NCBI RefSeq assembly: GCF_031202265.1
Contig: NZ_CP100604.1
Coordinates: forward strand, 3,950,501-4,014,500
Length of the DNA: 64,000 bases
From: Bradyrhizobium sp. Ash2021
GTDB taxonomy: Bacteria > Pseudomonadota > Alphaproteobacteria > Rhizobiales > Xanthobacteraceae
Reading direction: 5' to 3'
Position numbers and translations under genes: made by a program. This document shows, piece after piece, positions 27,641 to 37,063 of this stretch. Below the pieces are notes generated by a model that was not told where the DNA came from, searched no databases, and was given only the letters and a program-made list of their open reading frames with translations. Positions within the stretch are counted from its first letter, which is position 1, and every line of letters starts with the position of its first letter.

Positions 27641-28672
27641 TCAGCCACCCGTCACGCTCATATGGCGGCTGACGCTCGGGCGGTTGTGCCGGCGGTCGAT
27701 GATGAAGTCGTGACCCTTCGGCTTCAGCCCGATGGCGCGATCGATCGCGGCGGCGAGCAGGATGTTGTCGGCGGAGGCCCGCAACGGCTTGCGCAAATCG
27801 GAGGCATCCTCATGGCCGAGGCAGGTGTGCAGCGTGCCGGTGCAGGTGATCCGGACCCGGTTGCAGGACTCGCAGAAATTATGGGTCATCGGCGTGATGA
27901 AGCCGAGCTTGCCGCCGGTTTCGCTGATCCGCACGTAGCGGGCAGGGCCGCCGGTGTCGTCGGCGAGATCGGTGAGGGTATATGACTTCGCGAGGCGGGC
28001 GCGCACCAGCGACAGCGGCACATACTGGTCGATGCGGCCTTCGCCGATATCGCCCATCGGCATCACCTCGATCAGCGTCAGCGCCATGCCCTTGCCGTGC
28101 GCCCATTCCATCAGCGCGGGGATCTCCTCCTCGTTCATGTTCTTCAGCGCCACCGCGTTGATCTTGACGGCGAGGCCGGCTTCGCGCGCGGCCTCAATGC
28201 CGGCCAAAACCTTGTCGATATCGCCCCAGCGGGTGATGGCGCGGAATTTTGCGGCATCCAGCGTATCCAGGGAGACGTTGACCCGGCGCACGCCGCAGTC
28301 GCGCAATTCGCCGGCGAAGCGCTGAAGTTGCGAGCCGTTGGTGGTCAGCGTCAGTTCATCGAGCGCGCCGGTGCCGAGATGCCGCGACAGCGAACGCACC
28401 AGCGTCATCACGTTGCGGCGGACCAAGGGCTCGCCGCCGGTGAGGCGGATCTTGCGCACGCCCTTGGCGATGAAGGCCGAGCACAGCCGGTCGAGTTCTT
28501 CCAGTGTCAGCAGATCGGCCTTGGGCAGGAACGTCATGTCCTCGGACATGCAGTAGAAGCAGCGCAGGTCGCAGCGGTCGGTGACCGACACCCGCAAATA
28601 GCGGATGGTCCGGCCGAACGGGTCGGTCATCGGCGCCAACAGTTCTGGAGTGCTCAACGAGGGTCCGCTCAT
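27641..28672 (-). CDS. moaA: GTP 3',8-cyclase MoaA (molybdenum cofactor)
   Basis: This radical SAM enzyme catalyses the first step of molybdopterin synthesis. The N-terminal cluster motif CDLRCFYC lies in [16 protein letters not shown] (CxxxCxxC). The second cluster is bound near the C-terminus by [10 protein letters not shown] followed by CTGTLHTC (CX2CX13C). The protein ends in GG, as required by the MoaA C-terminal tail. ATG 28672 gives 343 aa, the usual size; a longer frame reaches 28729. No other moa gene is in the window. Confidence 0.95.
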   Translation of the reverse strand: MSGPSLSTPELLAPMTDPFGRTIRYLRVSVTDRCDLRCFYCMSEDMTFLPKADLLTLEELDRLCSAFIAKGVRKIRLTGGEPLVRRNVMTLVRSLSRHLGTGALDELTLTTNGSQLQRFAGELRDCGVRRVNVSLDTLDAAKFRAITRWGDIDKVLAGIEAAREAGLAVKINAVALKNMNEEEIPALMEWAHGKGMALTLIEVMPMGDIGEGRIDQYVPLSLVRARLAKSYTLTDLADDTGGPARYVRISETGGKLGFITPMTHNFCESCNRVRITCTGTLHTCLGHEDASDLRKPLRASADNILLAAAIDRAIGLKPKGHDFIIDRRHNRPSVSRHMSVTGG

Positions 28673-28788
28673 TTCTGGAAGTGCCTTGTCCCGCCGGGCA
28701 GCTACGACATCCGCCTGTCCCGCTAGCACAATCTAGGCACGTTGCCACCGGCTCACAATGCGCAAGTCCGCATGTGCAGTGCAAGCGA

Positions 28789-29271
28789 TCAGCGGGTCGC
28801 CGGCGGCGGCGCTGCCGCAGGCGGGGCAGCGTTCGGCTCCGGGAACGGCGAGCCCTCGGCGGCGGCGGGCGCTGCCTTGGGCTTTTTCGGCTTTTTCGGC
28901 CGCATCGCCTTGTGCACCTTCGGTGGCGGGCCGGCGGGCTTGAGTTCCGCGAATACCGGGCTGGGATCGACGGTGGTGGAGGCGGGGGTGGCGAAGTCGC
29001 CGGGGTTGCGGATCACCCGCACCGCCACGGTCGCCGGCTCGAATTTCGGCAGGTTGAAGGTGACGGAGAACCCGGCGTCGGGCGCGGGCACCGAGACCTG
29101 GCAGGGCGTCTTGCAGCCCGGTCCGAGCGAGGTCACCGCATCGGCGCCCGGAGGTGCTGAGTCGAGCTGGACCTGGATCGGCGGTGGCGTGGGTTTGAAG
29201 GAATCCAGCGAGAACGAGGAGCATCCGGCCAGGCTCAGCCCGGCGACGGCAATCACGATGACACGACGCAT
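28789..29271 (-). CDS. Proline/lysine-rich lipoprotein with a PEGA-like domain
   Basis: The 160-aa product starts with a lipoprotein signal (VIAVAGLSLAGCSSF, Cys17). The next part (VQLDSAPPGADAVTSLG, CKTPCQVSVPAPD, FSVTFNLPKFEPATVAVRV) matches the short PEGA-type surface domain that attaches to lipoprotein anchors. The C-terminus is low-complexity, rich in Lys, Pro and Ala. A perfect CtrA-type box lies about 92 bp upstream of its start, suggesting cell-cycle control. Function unknown. Confidence 0.7.
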   Translation of the reverse strand: MRRVIVIAVAGLSLAGCSSFSLDSFKPTPPPIQVQLDSAPPGADAVTSLGPGCKTPCQVSVPAPDAGFSVTFNLPKFEPATVAVRVIRNPGDFATPASTTVDPSPVFAELKPAGPPPKVHKAMRPKKPKKPKAAPAAAEGSPFPEPNAAPPAAAPPPATR

Positions 29272-29362
29272 GATTTAATCACTCTACTGCGGCGAACAGC
29301 CACAATCCCCGGCCCGACCATATGAGCGTGGGAATAGAGGTCAACCGGGGCAGGCGCAATCG

Positions 29363-29377
29363 TTAAAGGATGGTTAA
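29363..29377. promoter_or_regulatory. CtrA-type box TTAA-N7-TTAA upstream of a lipoprotein gene
   Basis: TTAAAGGATGGTTAA is a full CtrA pattern in the gap between the minus-strand lipoprotein gene (start 29271) and the end of gph (29422). By position the lipoprotein is the target. Confidence 0.5.
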
Positions 29378-29421
29378 CGCAGGAATCGACAGCTTTTTGA
29401 TATCTTAGTTAAATCAATATC

Positions 29422-30108
29422 TTAGAAAGTTCCATTGGCCCGGACGATGCTATCCACGGCCGCCGGCAGGTCGCGCATATGCCCGATCAGCCGGTCCGGC
29501 TTCAGTTCCGCGATCGGAACATCGGTGTAGCCGAATTCAACCCCGATCACGGGAACGCCGGCGCGCCGGGCCACCCCGACATCGGGGCCGGCATCGCCGA
29601 CCATGATGGTTGCGGCGATCTGCCCGCCGGCCCGCGCCACCGTCTCGCGCAGGATCGCCGGATCCGGCTTTGCGACGCCAAAGGTGTCGGCGCCGCAGAT
29701 CGCGGCGAACCGCGCGCTCAGTCCGAGCTGGTCGAGCAGGCGTTTCGACAGCCACTCCAGCTTGTTGGTGCAGACCGCGAAGCGAAAGCCTTGGCCTGCG
29801 AGATCGTCGAGCGCGCTTTCCAGTCCATCGAACGGACGCGAGGCGTCGGCGATGTGGTCGGCGTAGTAATCGATGAAATCGCGGGTCAGACGGTCGATAT
29901 CGGCGACGCTCATAACGCGGCCATCGACCTCGAGGCCGCGTTCGAGCAGCTTGCGCGCCCCGGCGCCGATCATGTTGCGGGCCGAATCCGGCGGGACCGG
30001 CGCCATGCCTTCGCGATCGAGCACGTAATTGAGCGCGCTGATCAGGTCCGGCGCGGTGTCGACCAGGGTGCCGTCGAGATCGAATACGAGCATGCGGGGA
30101 GGGTTCAT
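29422..30108 (-). CDS. gph: HAD-family phosphatase, phosphoglycolate phosphatase-like
   Basis: The 228-aa protein has all HAD motifs: motif I LVFDLDGTLVDTAPD, motif II CTNK, the motif III lysine in GVAKPDP, and motif IV IMVGDAGPDVGVARRAG. It fits Gph, which dephosphorylates 2-phosphoglycolate, although substrate range in this family is broad. ATG 30108 (MNPPRMLVF) is chosen because the catalytic motif starts within nine residues; the frame extends to 30168. It lies divergent from an SDR gene. Confidence 0.85.
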   Translation of the reverse strand: MNPPRMLVFDLDGTLVDTAPDLISALNYVLDREGMAPVPPDSARNMIGAGARKLLERGLEVDGRVMSVADIDRLTRDFIDYYADHIADASRPFDGLESALDDLAGQGFRFAVCTNKLEWLSKRLLDQLGLSARFAAICGADTFGVAKPDPAILRETVARAGGQIAATIMVGDAGPDVGVARRAGVPVIGVEFGYTDVPIAELKPDRLIGHMRDLPAAVDSIVRANGTF

Positions 30109-30189
30109 CCTGAATTCGCTATCGATCGCCACGCGATCATGCAAGTAGAGATGATCGGTGATCATCAAAAATACCGGAGGGGAACAATC

Positions 30190-31026
30190 ATGCGCGAACT
30201 GGCCGGCAAGACAGCCTTCGTGACCGGTGGCGCCAGCGGTATTGGCCTAGCGCTCGGCCGCGCGTTTGCGCAAAGCGGCATGAAGGTGATGCTCGCCGAT
30301 ATCGAGGCCGAAACGCTGCAGGCCGCGGTCGGCAGCCTCAAGGAGATCGGGCCTGACGTCCGCGGCACCATGTGCGACGTCGCCGATCCCGTAAGCGTCG
30401 AGCGCGCCGCGCAAGCCACGTTCGATGCGTTCGGCAAGGTCCATGTCGTCTGCAACAATGCCGGCGTCGCCGCCGGCGGCGGCATCGACCTGATCTCGCT
30501 CGACAACTGGCGCTGGGTGCTCGACGTCAACCTGATGGGCGTGCTGCACGGCGTCCGCAGCTTTCTGCCGCATATGCGCAGGCACGGCGAAGGCGGTCAT
30601 ATCGTCAACACCGCGTCGATGGCCGGCATGAACGGCGGCCTCGGCTTCAGCCCCTATGCGGCGAGCAAATTCGCCGTGGTCGCGATGTCCGAGGGCCTCG
30701 CCGCGCAGCTGAAGCCGCACGGCATCGGCGTCAGCGTGCTGTGCCCGAGTTTCGTGCGCACGGGCATCGGCGAGAGCGGGCGCAACCGGCCCGAGCGCTA
30801 CGGCCCGGCGCGCGTGCCCGATCCGGCCAGTCCGGCCGCGGCCATGGTCGCCGAGATCAAAAGGTTGATAGACACCGGGCTCGCGCCTGATTTCGTCGCA
30901 GCCCGCGTGCTTGCCGCGATCCGCGAAGACGAGTTCTACGTTTTCACCCACCCCGGCATGCGCGCCGAGGTGGAGGGGCGGTTTGCCGCGATACTGGCGG
31001 CGATGGACAAGGTGCCGGCGCCCTGA
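30190..31026 (+). CDS. Short-chain dehydrogenase/reductase
   Basis: The 278-aa SDR has the cofactor motif TGGASGIG (residues 12-19), the NNAG motif near 92, and the catalytic SMAG...YAASK set (Ser near 140, Tyr and Lys in [11 protein letters not shown]). It is a classical cytoplasmic NAD(P)-dependent oxidoreductase of unknown substrate. The start is ATG 30190 with GGAGGGG at 30177-30183. It is followed by rpiA after about 100 bp. Confidence 0.85.
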   Translation: MRELAGKTAFVTGGASGIGLALGRAFAQSGMKVMLADIEAETLQAAVGSLKEIGPDVRGTMCDVADPVSVERAAQATFDAFGKVHVVCNNAGVAAGGGIDLISLDNWRWVLDVNLMGVLHGVRSFLPHMRRHGEGGHIVNTASMAGMNGGLGFSPYAASKFAVVAMSEGLAAQLKPHGIGVSVLCPSFVRTGIGESGRNRPERYGPARVPDPASPAAAMVAEIKRLIDTGLAPDFVAARVLAAIREDEFYVFTHPGMRAEVEGRFAAILAAMDKVPAP

Positions 31027-31127
31027 TCCAGGTCGCGTTTCAGGTGGCGCCAGCCGCTTATAGCGCTGTTCCTTGGCTGAAAACGACGCTAGATATGCGC
31101 CCGCAACTTAAGGGGCATCGTCGTCAC

Positions 31128-31826
31128 GTGGACATGGACGCATTGAAACGGCAGGCTGCAGCCCGCGCGCTGGAGCATGTGCAGGACGGCATGAAGCTCG
31201 GGCTCGGCACCGGCTCGACCGCCAGGCATTTCGTCGACCTGCTCGGCGAGAAGGTCCGCGCCGGCATGAAAATCGTCGGCGTGCCGACGTCGGAAGCGAC
31301 CCGCGCGCAGGCGGAAGCATGTGGAATCCCGCTGACCACGCTCGACGACATCGACCGGCTCGATCTCACCGTGGATGGCGCCGACGAGATGGATCCCGCG
31401 CTCAATCTGATCAAGGGCGGCGGCGGCGCGCTCTTAAGGGAAAAGATCGTGGCGGCGGCCTCGGATCGCATGATCGTGATCGCCGACGACACCAAATGGG
31501 TCGATGTTCTCGGCCGTTTCCCGCTACCTGTGGAGGTGATCCCGTTCGGCCTGGCGGCGACGGAGCGCGCCATGGCCGCGGCATTTGCGGAAAGTGGCGT
31601 TTCCGGGCAAATGGGGGTCCGAAAGGGCAGGGACGGCCACGTTTTTATCACCGATGGCGGCCACTGGATCATCGATGCCCATCTGGTGCGGATCAATGAT
31701 GCGCCGCGGCTGGCGGGCTTGCTGAGCCTGATCCCGGGCGTCGTCGAACACGGCCTGTTTATCGGCCTTGCCAGCATCGCCGTTCTGGCGGGCGCGCAGG
31801 GAATTCGCGTAATTGAACGGCGCTAG
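31128..31826 (+). CDS. rpiA: Ribose-5-phosphate isomerase A
   Basis: This enzyme interconverts ribose 5-phosphate and ribulose 5-phosphate. RpiA motifs are present: [15 protein letters not shown] (phosphate binding), [23 protein letters not shown] (catalytic Asp), and [16 protein letters not shown] (catalytic Glu/Lys). GTG 31128 gives [12 protein letters not shown], matching the usual M-x-MD start; ATG 31134 is the alternative. An open frame continues to 31044 but is not family-like. 232 aa is normal length. The next gene follows after 24 bp and may be co-transcribed. Confidence 0.93.
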   Translation: MDMDALKRQAAARALEHVQDGMKLGLGTGSTARHFVDLLGEKVRAGMKIVGVPTSEATRAQAEACGIPLTTLDDIDRLDLTVDGADEMDPALNLIKGGGGALLREKIVAAASDRMIVIADDTKWVDVLGRFPLPVEVIPFGLAATERAMAAAFAESGVSGQMGVRKGRDGHVFITDGGHWIIDAHLVRINDAPRLAGLLSLIPGVVEHGLFIGLASIAVLAGAQGIRVIERR

Positions 31827-31850
31827 CGCCGAACCTTGAGGAGAATTGGA

Positions 31851-32393
31851 ATGAAGCGTTTTTCGGGAAGTTCGTCGGCCGCCGGTCTGATGCTGGGCCT
31901 GGCGCTGTTGGCTGGCCCCGCCATGGCGCAGGCGCCAAAGCAGGCCGCACCGGCCGCTACGCCGCTCAAGGAAGCGACGCCGGCCGCCATTGCCGCCGCC
32001 AAGGAAATCCTTGGCATGAAGAACGCGAGCGCGATGTACGCCAGCGCCGTTCCCAACATCGTCGAGCAGACCAAGAACGCGCTGCTGCAGTCCAACCTCA
32101 ACTATCAAAAAGACCTCAATGAGGTGGCCGTCATCGTCGCCAAGAACATGGCGGGCCGCGAAAAGGAAATAGGCGACGGCATGGCGAAGATCTACGCCAA
32201 CGAGTTCACCGAGCAGGAATTGAAGGATCTGGTGACGTTCTACAAATCGCCGCTCGGCCAGAAGCTGCTCTCGACCGAGCCGCGCGCCATCCAGTTCTCG
32301 ATGTCCTATATGAACCAGTGGGCGCAGGTCTTTGCCGAAACCGTCAACGCCGCGTTCCGGGGCGAGATGAAAAAGCGCGGCAAGGAAATCTGA
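31851..32393 (+). CDS. DUF2059 exported protein
   Basis: The 180-aa product has a signal peptide (SAAGLMLGLALLAGPAMAQA, cut near AMAQA). The mature part has a helical DUF2059 domain with IVEQTKNALLQSN, YANEFTEQELKDLVTFYKSP and GQKLLSTEPRAIQ. It is periplasmic and of unknown role. ATG 31851 is chosen for the GAGGAG at 31839-31844. Together with rpiA upstream and gor downstream it forms a plus-strand run, though a repeat separates it from gor. Confidence 0.85.
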   Translation: MKRFSGSSSAAGLMLGLALLAGPAMAQAPKQAAPAATPLKEATPAAIAAAKEILGMKNASAMYASAVPNIVEQTKNALLQSNLNYQKDLNEVAVIVAKNMAGREKEIGDGMAKIYANEFTEQELKDLVTFYKSPLGQKLLSTEPRAIQFSMSYMNQWAQVFAETVNAAFRGEMKKRGKEI

Positions 32394-32408
32394 TCGCTCG
32401 CTTTCTTA

Positions 32409-32570
32409 CCTCGCCCCGCTTGCGGGGAGAGCATAGGCCGCCTTCGGCGGTCGTTCTTAAAACGCCGAAGCAAAGCTTCGGCTACGGCCGAAGGCTTCGG
32501 GTGAGGGGGACTCTCCGCGAATCTCAATCGTTGAGACAGCCCCTCTCCCCGCGAAGAGCGGGGCGAGGGA
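32409..32570. repeat. Palindromic intergenic repeat between DUF2059 and gor
   Basis: It begins CCTCGCCCCGCTTGCGGGGAGAG and closes with the inverse CCCCTCTCCCCGC...GCGGGGCGAGGGA. The centre adds nested hairpins, such as CCGAAGC-AA-AGCTTCGG and CGGCCGAAGG. This type of GC-rich palindrome is widespread between genes in rhizobia. It ends 18 bp before gor. Confidence 0.7.
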
Positions 32571-32588
32571 GAATAAAGAGGGGTTGCC

Positions 32589-33977
32589 ATGGCAGAGTTC
32601 GACGTCGATCTGTTCGTCATCGGGGGCGGTTCTGGCGGGGTTCGCGCCGCCCGCATCGCCGCCGGCTACGGCGCAAAGGTCATGGTCGCCGAAGAATACC
32701 GCATGGGCGGCACCTGCGTGATCCGCGGCTGCGTGCCGAAAAAGCTGTTCGTGATGGGCAGCCACGTCCGTCACGAGATCGAGGATGCCACGGGCTTCGG
32801 CTGGACCATCCCCGAAGTCTCGTTCGACTGGCCGACGCTGGTTGCCAACAAGGACAAGGAGATCGCGCGGCTGGAGGGCATCTACGCCGCCAATGTCGAG
32901 AAGTCAGGCGCGCGCATCGTGAAAACCCGCGCGGTGCTGGAAGACGCCCATACGCTGCGGCTCGCCAGCGGCGAAGCCGTCACCGCGAAGTATGTTTTGA
33001 TCGCCACCGGCGGCGCGCCCAATCACGGCCCGGCGATTCCCGGCATCGAACACGTGATTTCCTCGAACGAAGCCTTTCATCTGACCGAATTGCCGAAGCG
33101 TATCGTAATCCAGGGCGGCGGCTACATCGCGCTGGAATTCGCCGGCATTTTTGCCGGCTACGGCGCCGACGTCACCGTGATCTATCGCGGCGACAACATT
33201 CTGCGCGGTTTTGACGAGGATGTCCGAAAGCATCTGCGCGCCGAGATGGAGAAGCAGGGCATCACCATCCTGACCGGCTGCACCGTCACCAGGATCGACA
33301 AGCACGGCAAGGACTTCACCACCCATCTGTCGAGCGGCTCCAGCATCGCCTCCGACAAGGTGATGTTCGCGATCGGCCGGCATCCGAACGTCGCAGGCCT
33401 CGGGCTGGAGACGGCCGGCGTCGCGCTCAACCCGAAGAACGGCGGCATCGCGGTCGACGGCTGGTCCAAAACCTCGGCGCCGAACATCTACGCCATCGGC
33501 GACGTCACCCATCGCACCAACCTGACGCCGGTCGCGATCCGCGAGGGCCACGCCTTCGCCGACACCGTGTTCGGCAAGCGCCCGGTCGCGGTCGATCACG
33601 CCACCATTCCCACCGCCGTGTTCTCGCAGCCCGAAGTCGGCACCGTCGGACTGACCGAAGCCGAGGCGCGCGCGCAATTCTCCCGCGTCGACATCTACAA
33701 GGCCGATTTCCGCCCGATCAAGGCGACGATGTCCGGCCGCGACACCCGCGTGCTCATGAAGCTCGTGGTCGATGCCACCACCGACCGCGTCCTCGGCTGC
33801 CACATCGTCGGCGACGGCGCCGCCGAGATCACGCAAGCCGTCGGCATCGCCGTGAAGATGAAAGCGACCAAGGCCGATTTCGACGCGACGGTGGCGCTGC
33901 ATCCGACCGCTGCGGAAGAGTTGGTGACGATGCGGACGCCGACGGCAAGGCATGTGAGGGAAGCGGCGGCGGAGTAG
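32589..33977 (+). CDS. gor: Glutathione-disulfide reductase
   Basis: The 462-aa flavoprotein reduces oxidised glutathione with NADPH. It has the FAD motif VIGGGSGGVRAARIAA, the redox disulphide GGTCVIRGCVPKK (Cys43 and Cys48, spaced as in glutathione reductase), a second GxGxxA nucleotide fold (IQGGGYIALEFAGIFA), and the C-terminal catalytic His in ALHPTAAEE. It is followed directly by accessory DNA: the broken metallophosphoesterase-NTPase gene ends 103 bp beyond its stop on the opposite strand. Confidence 0.95.
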   Translation: MAEFDVDLFVIGGGSGGVRAARIAAGYGAKVMVAEEYRMGGTCVIRGCVPKKLFVMGSHVRHEIEDATGFGWTIPEVSFDWPTLVANKDKEIARLEGIYAANVEKSGARIVKTRAVLEDAHTLRLASGEAVTAKYVLIATGGAPNHGPAIPGIEHVISSNEAFHLTELPKRIVIQGGGYIALEFAGIFAGYGADVTVIYRGDNILRGFDEDVRKHLRAEMEKQGITILTGCTVTRIDKHGKDFTTHLSSGSSIASDKVMFAIGRHPNVAGLGLETAGVALNPKNGGIAVDGWSKTSAPNIYAIGDVTHRTNLTPVAIREGHAFADTVFGKRPVAVDHATIPTAVFSQPEVGTVGLTEAEARAQFSRVDIYKADFRPIKATMSGRDTRVLMKLVVDATTDRVLGCHIVGDGAAEITQAVGIAVKMKATKADFDATVALHPTAAEELVTMRTPTARHVREAAAE

Positions 33978-34080
33978 CGGGGATTTCGCAGGGGCAACCG
34001 CCCTTACTTACCGCCACCGGAAACGACCCGACCGTTAATGGCAAGTGGCCCGCGGCCGTCGTGTCTCCCTGTCCACCCTA

Positions 34081-35785
34081 CTACCTAAAGTGGCTTGCAA
34101 GCCCTTCATACTTTGCTATGGCGGCTCGAGGAACTCGGCCTTTCGCAAAGAGCTCAAAATCGACGAGGCTTGCAACACCCTGAATGATAGCGCTCAAAGC
34201 GGAGAGCAATTCGCTTCGTTCGGGCAGCGTCGCGCCATGCTCAAGAGCAAATTGGTTAAGCTCGCTCGTCGCCTTGTTCGCGTCGATGTCGACTACACCT
34301 AACGTTTCGACAAGTTGGGTCACAACTAGAACCGCTTGCAAATAAATCGGATCTTTGTACCGATCATAAAGCGAATAAAAATTCAGCGACATTGTACTCA
34401 AAGCCTTTGCTGCGGAGCTTCTCGTTGTCGGCAATGAGGATGGCAGGTCGCAGATACTGATTGCGGCCAAGATCAGTGAAGGAAGGTGATTCGAGTTGCC
34501 CCGTTCCGCGACGGCCCATTCGTGCCACGCGACGCGCGTGCTCAACTCGCCTTCGAAGTCGCGGAACAATTTAGCGGCTTTCAAATTCTCGTCTGTTTGG
34601 CGGTAAACTTTCGAAAGATTGACCCTCAGACGAATGTCAGTAGGATCTGCAGCTTGCATTTGTTCCGCTGCATCGATGGCAATTTTGTTGCGGCCGGATT
34701 CACTAAAATGTTCGGGGAGTAAATAGTCCCACTTTTGCAAATCGGGGACATACTGTCCTTTTTGCCGCGCGATGATGGCCGCACGGCTAAGAGTTGCGAA
34801 GCTTTCATCAATCTCACCGTAAAGGTTTGTTTCGTTGAGAACCTCTACCGTGGCTTCAGCGATTGCCTTATGTCTGCAAAGCACAAATCTGCCACCCCCA
34901 GCAGCAATCGCCTCGTCAGCTAATGGATTTATAATTTTTCGCTGAACCTCGCTATGTGAGCAGCCTAAAGCTTCGGCGAGAACCGGGAGGGATAGAAATC
35001 TAAGTCCCTCGTTGTGCATGGCCGCAATCATCGCATAAGCATCTAACAGGGAGCCGCCGGGAGTTGGAATATCTTTCAATCTGTAAAGAATCGAGCGAAT
35101 TTTGTCTTTTAGGGTATCGCCATAGCGCAAGCGTAACATCGCGCCTAAGAAGGCGCCCTCTTGTTCCTCGGTGTCCGGACTGATCGACGCTCCGCACAGG
35201 TTTTCAGCGGCCCTCTCTTCCTCTTGCCCAAACAGGTTCCGTAAACCCTCTCGGCCAAGTGCGCCCCAAGCGCGGACAACCTCGCGTGCATCAAGTTGCG
35301 TTAGACCTCGCAATCGGATCTCTTGATAGTCGGAATCTCTGGTTATCAGACCCAATTCTTTTGCTTCTGCGCGCCAGTCGATTGACCGCGAGCAAAGTAG
35401 AAAATGTACGTTAGCCCTGGCAAGACGCTTCATCCTGACGAGCAAGGGGGGGCAACCAACTCGCCGCCGAATGAGCCTCATCGATTGCAACAATTACTCG
35501 CGGGAACTGCTTTGAAAAGCGTTCTATTGTTTCGACATCGATGCTTTGCGAATCGCTATGACGCCAAAGCGCTATCCAATTTCCTTCGTTCACCAGCCGA
35601 GCAACGATTTGAAGGAACGCCGTAGACTTTCCTTCCCCTCCAGCTCCAATCAGATTTAGAATTGTTGGCTTTGAAGCGTCTTCAATCGAATTCATGCGAC
35701 CGCAAACGACCTCAACAATTGCTCTACGAGGAACTGACGAGGATAACGCCAACCTCCAATTCGGTGGCCTCCCGTCGAAGAATTG
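34081..35785 (-). pseudogene. Segment 3: P-loop NTPase, winged-helix and TPR-like region
   Basis: It begins QFFDGRPPNWRLA after the IS. The ATPase core has NLIGAGGEGKSTAFLQ, VIVAIDEAHSAA and, beyond the frameshift, VHFLLCSRSIDW, which could be a sensor-1 strand. Next come VLAEALGCSHSEVQRKI with GGGRFVLCRHKAIAEA (winged-helix-like), then helical repeats such as DIRLRVNLSKVYRQTDENLKAAKLF. The frame breaks at the C7 tract at 35446-35452; C6 restores it. Confidence 0.8.
35446..35452 (-). other. C7 homopolymer causing a frameshift in the NTPase domain
   Basis: Seven consecutive G on the plus strand (C on the coding strand) follow the codons for ASWL. With six, the frame runs through as WLPPLLVRMKRLAR; with seven it ends about 11 codons later. 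This could be a phase-variable tract, an inactivating mutation or a sequencing artefact. Confidence 0.7.
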
Positions 35786-35869
35786 AGAGCCGGTCGCGGA
35801 AATCTGGACAGAACGATAAGTGGAATTTCTGCCTGACAGCGGCGATAATTGCCGTGAACAGGAGAGACC

Positions 35870-36178
35870 ATGAGCAGACGACCCCGGCGGAACCACTCAC
35901 CGGCCTTCAAGGCGAAGGTGGCTCTGGCCGCCATCAAGGGCGATCGGACGATAGCCCAGCTGGCGGAGCATTTCGACGTTCACCCCAATCAGATTACGGC
36001 CTGGAAATCACAGCTTGAGGGCGGCGCCTCTGATATTTTCGGATCGGGGGGCGGGACGCCGGCCACGCCCGCGGTCGATGTGAAGTCGCTGCATGCCAAG
36101 ATCGGGGAGCTGACGCTGGAGAACGATTTTTTAGAAGGCGCGCTCACCAAGGCGGGATTGCTGAGCGCAAAGCGATGA
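35870..36178 (+). CDS. IS3-family transposase OrfA (copy 1)
   Basis: A 102-aa DNA-binding protein with a helix-turn-helix (KAKVALAAIKGDRTIAQLAEHF, DVHPNQITAWKSQL) and a leucine-zipper-like end (LHAKIGELTLENDFLEGAL). A canonical -1 slippery heptamer T-TTT-TTA at 36127-36133 lies in the codons for DFL; slipping there leads straight into OrfB through RRRAHQGG, so a fused OrfAB transposase is expected. GGAGAG precedes the ATG. Confidence 0.93.
   Translation: MSRRPRRNHSPAFKAKVALAAIKGDRTIAQLAEHFDVHPNQITAWKSQLEGGASDIFGSGGGTPATPAVDVKSLHAKIGELTLENDFLEGALTKAGLLSAKR
36127..36133 (+). promoter_or_regulatory. Programmed -1 frameshift heptamer in the IS3 element
   Basis: TTTTTTA is phased as T TTT TTA in the OrfA frame (GAT TTT TTA). 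The -1 frame stays open through to OrfB. The second copy has the same site at 38074-38080. Confidence 0.75.
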
Positions 36179-37002
36179 TCGACCGTAAGCACGATCTGTC
36201 GATCACCAAGCAGGCAGAGATTTTGAAGGTCAGTCGCGGCAGCGTGTACTATCTGCCGCGTCCAGTCTCTTCAGCCGACCTCGAGATCATGCAGCGTCTC
36301 GATCGGCTGCACCTGGAGTATCCCTTCGCCGGTTCGCGTATGTTGCGAGGCCTGCTGGCTTTGCAGGGGTGCAAGATCGGCCGCCGGCATGTGAAGACGC
36401 TCATGCGGCGGATGGGGATAGAGGCGCTCTATCGCCGTCCGCGCACCACCAAGCCCGAGCCCGGCCACAAGATCTATCCGTATCTGCTGCGCGGCATCGA
36501 GATCCGGCGGCCGAACCAGGTCTGGGCCATGGACATCACGTACATTCCGATGGCGCACGGCTTCGTCTATCTCGCCGTGGTGCTGGACTGGGCGACACGT
36601 CGTGTTCTGTCGTGGCGGCTGTCGATCACGATGGAGGCGGCCTTCTGCGTCGAGACCCTGGAAGATGCCTTGGCTCGCCACGGCAAGCCGGACATCTTCA
36701 ACACCGATCAGGGCTCTCAGTTCACCGGCGCGGCGTTCACCGGCCTGCTCGCCAGCAATGGCATCGCCATCAGCATGGATGGCAAAGGGGCCTGGCGGGA
36801 CAATGTGTTCGTCGAACGGCTGTGGCGCAGCGTCAAATACGAGGAGGTCTATCTGCGAGCCTACGAAACCGTCGGCGAGGCGCGACATTCGATCGGCCGG
36901 TATCTCGACTTTTACAACGGCCGACGTCCTCATTCGAGTCTTGACGACATGACCCCGGATCAAGCCTACTTCGATCTTCCGCCGCTCCGCGCGGCGGCCT
37001 AA
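36175..37002 (+). CDS. IS3-family transposase OrfB, DDE catalytic subunit (copy 1)
   Basis: The 275-aa product has the HTH_21-like start and an rve integrase core with catalytic residues D in [10 protein letters not shown] in [10 protein letters not shown] and E in [17 protein letters not shown]; the ending [20 protein letters not shown] is typical of the family. Its ATG overlaps the OrfA stop (ATGA). It is intact and probably active as the OrfAB fusion. Confidence 0.93.
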   Translation: MIDRKHDLSITKQAEILKVSRGSVYYLPRPVSSADLEIMQRLDRLHLEYPFAGSRMLRGLLALQGCKIGRRHVKTLMRRMGIEALYRRPRTTKPEPGHKIYPYLLRGIEIRRPNQVWAMDITYIPMAHGFVYLAVVLDWATRRVLSWRLSITMEAAFCVETLEDALARHGKPDIFNTDQGSQFTGAAFTGLLASNGIAISMDGKGAWRDNVFVERLWRSVKYEEVYLRAYETVGEARHSIGRYLDFYNGRRPHSSLDDMTPDQAYFDLPPLRAAA

Positions 37003-37063
37003 CCTCGGCAGAGGCTCCACTTATCGACGCGGAATTTTTGTTCAGACAACCGGGGCCAGCTCA

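Larger units (their letters stand above)
35786..37063 (+). mobile_element. IS3-family insertion sequence, copy 1 (1278 bp)
   Basis: Boundaries are fixed by comparison with the second copy at 37733-39010 (constant offset of 1947 bp) and by the 3-bp target duplication TTG at 35783-35785 and 37064-37066. Terminal inverted repeats are AGAGCCGGTCGCGG at the left and TGAGCTGGCCCCGG at the right (minus-strand reading). It carries OrfA and OrfB. It interrupts the phosphoesterase-NTPase gene just ahead of the ATPase domain. Confidence 0.93.

Noticed and set aside
34045..34302. 85-codon plus-strand frame after gor
   Set aside because: Antisense to the C-terminus of the phosphoesterase-NTPase gene; no signature.
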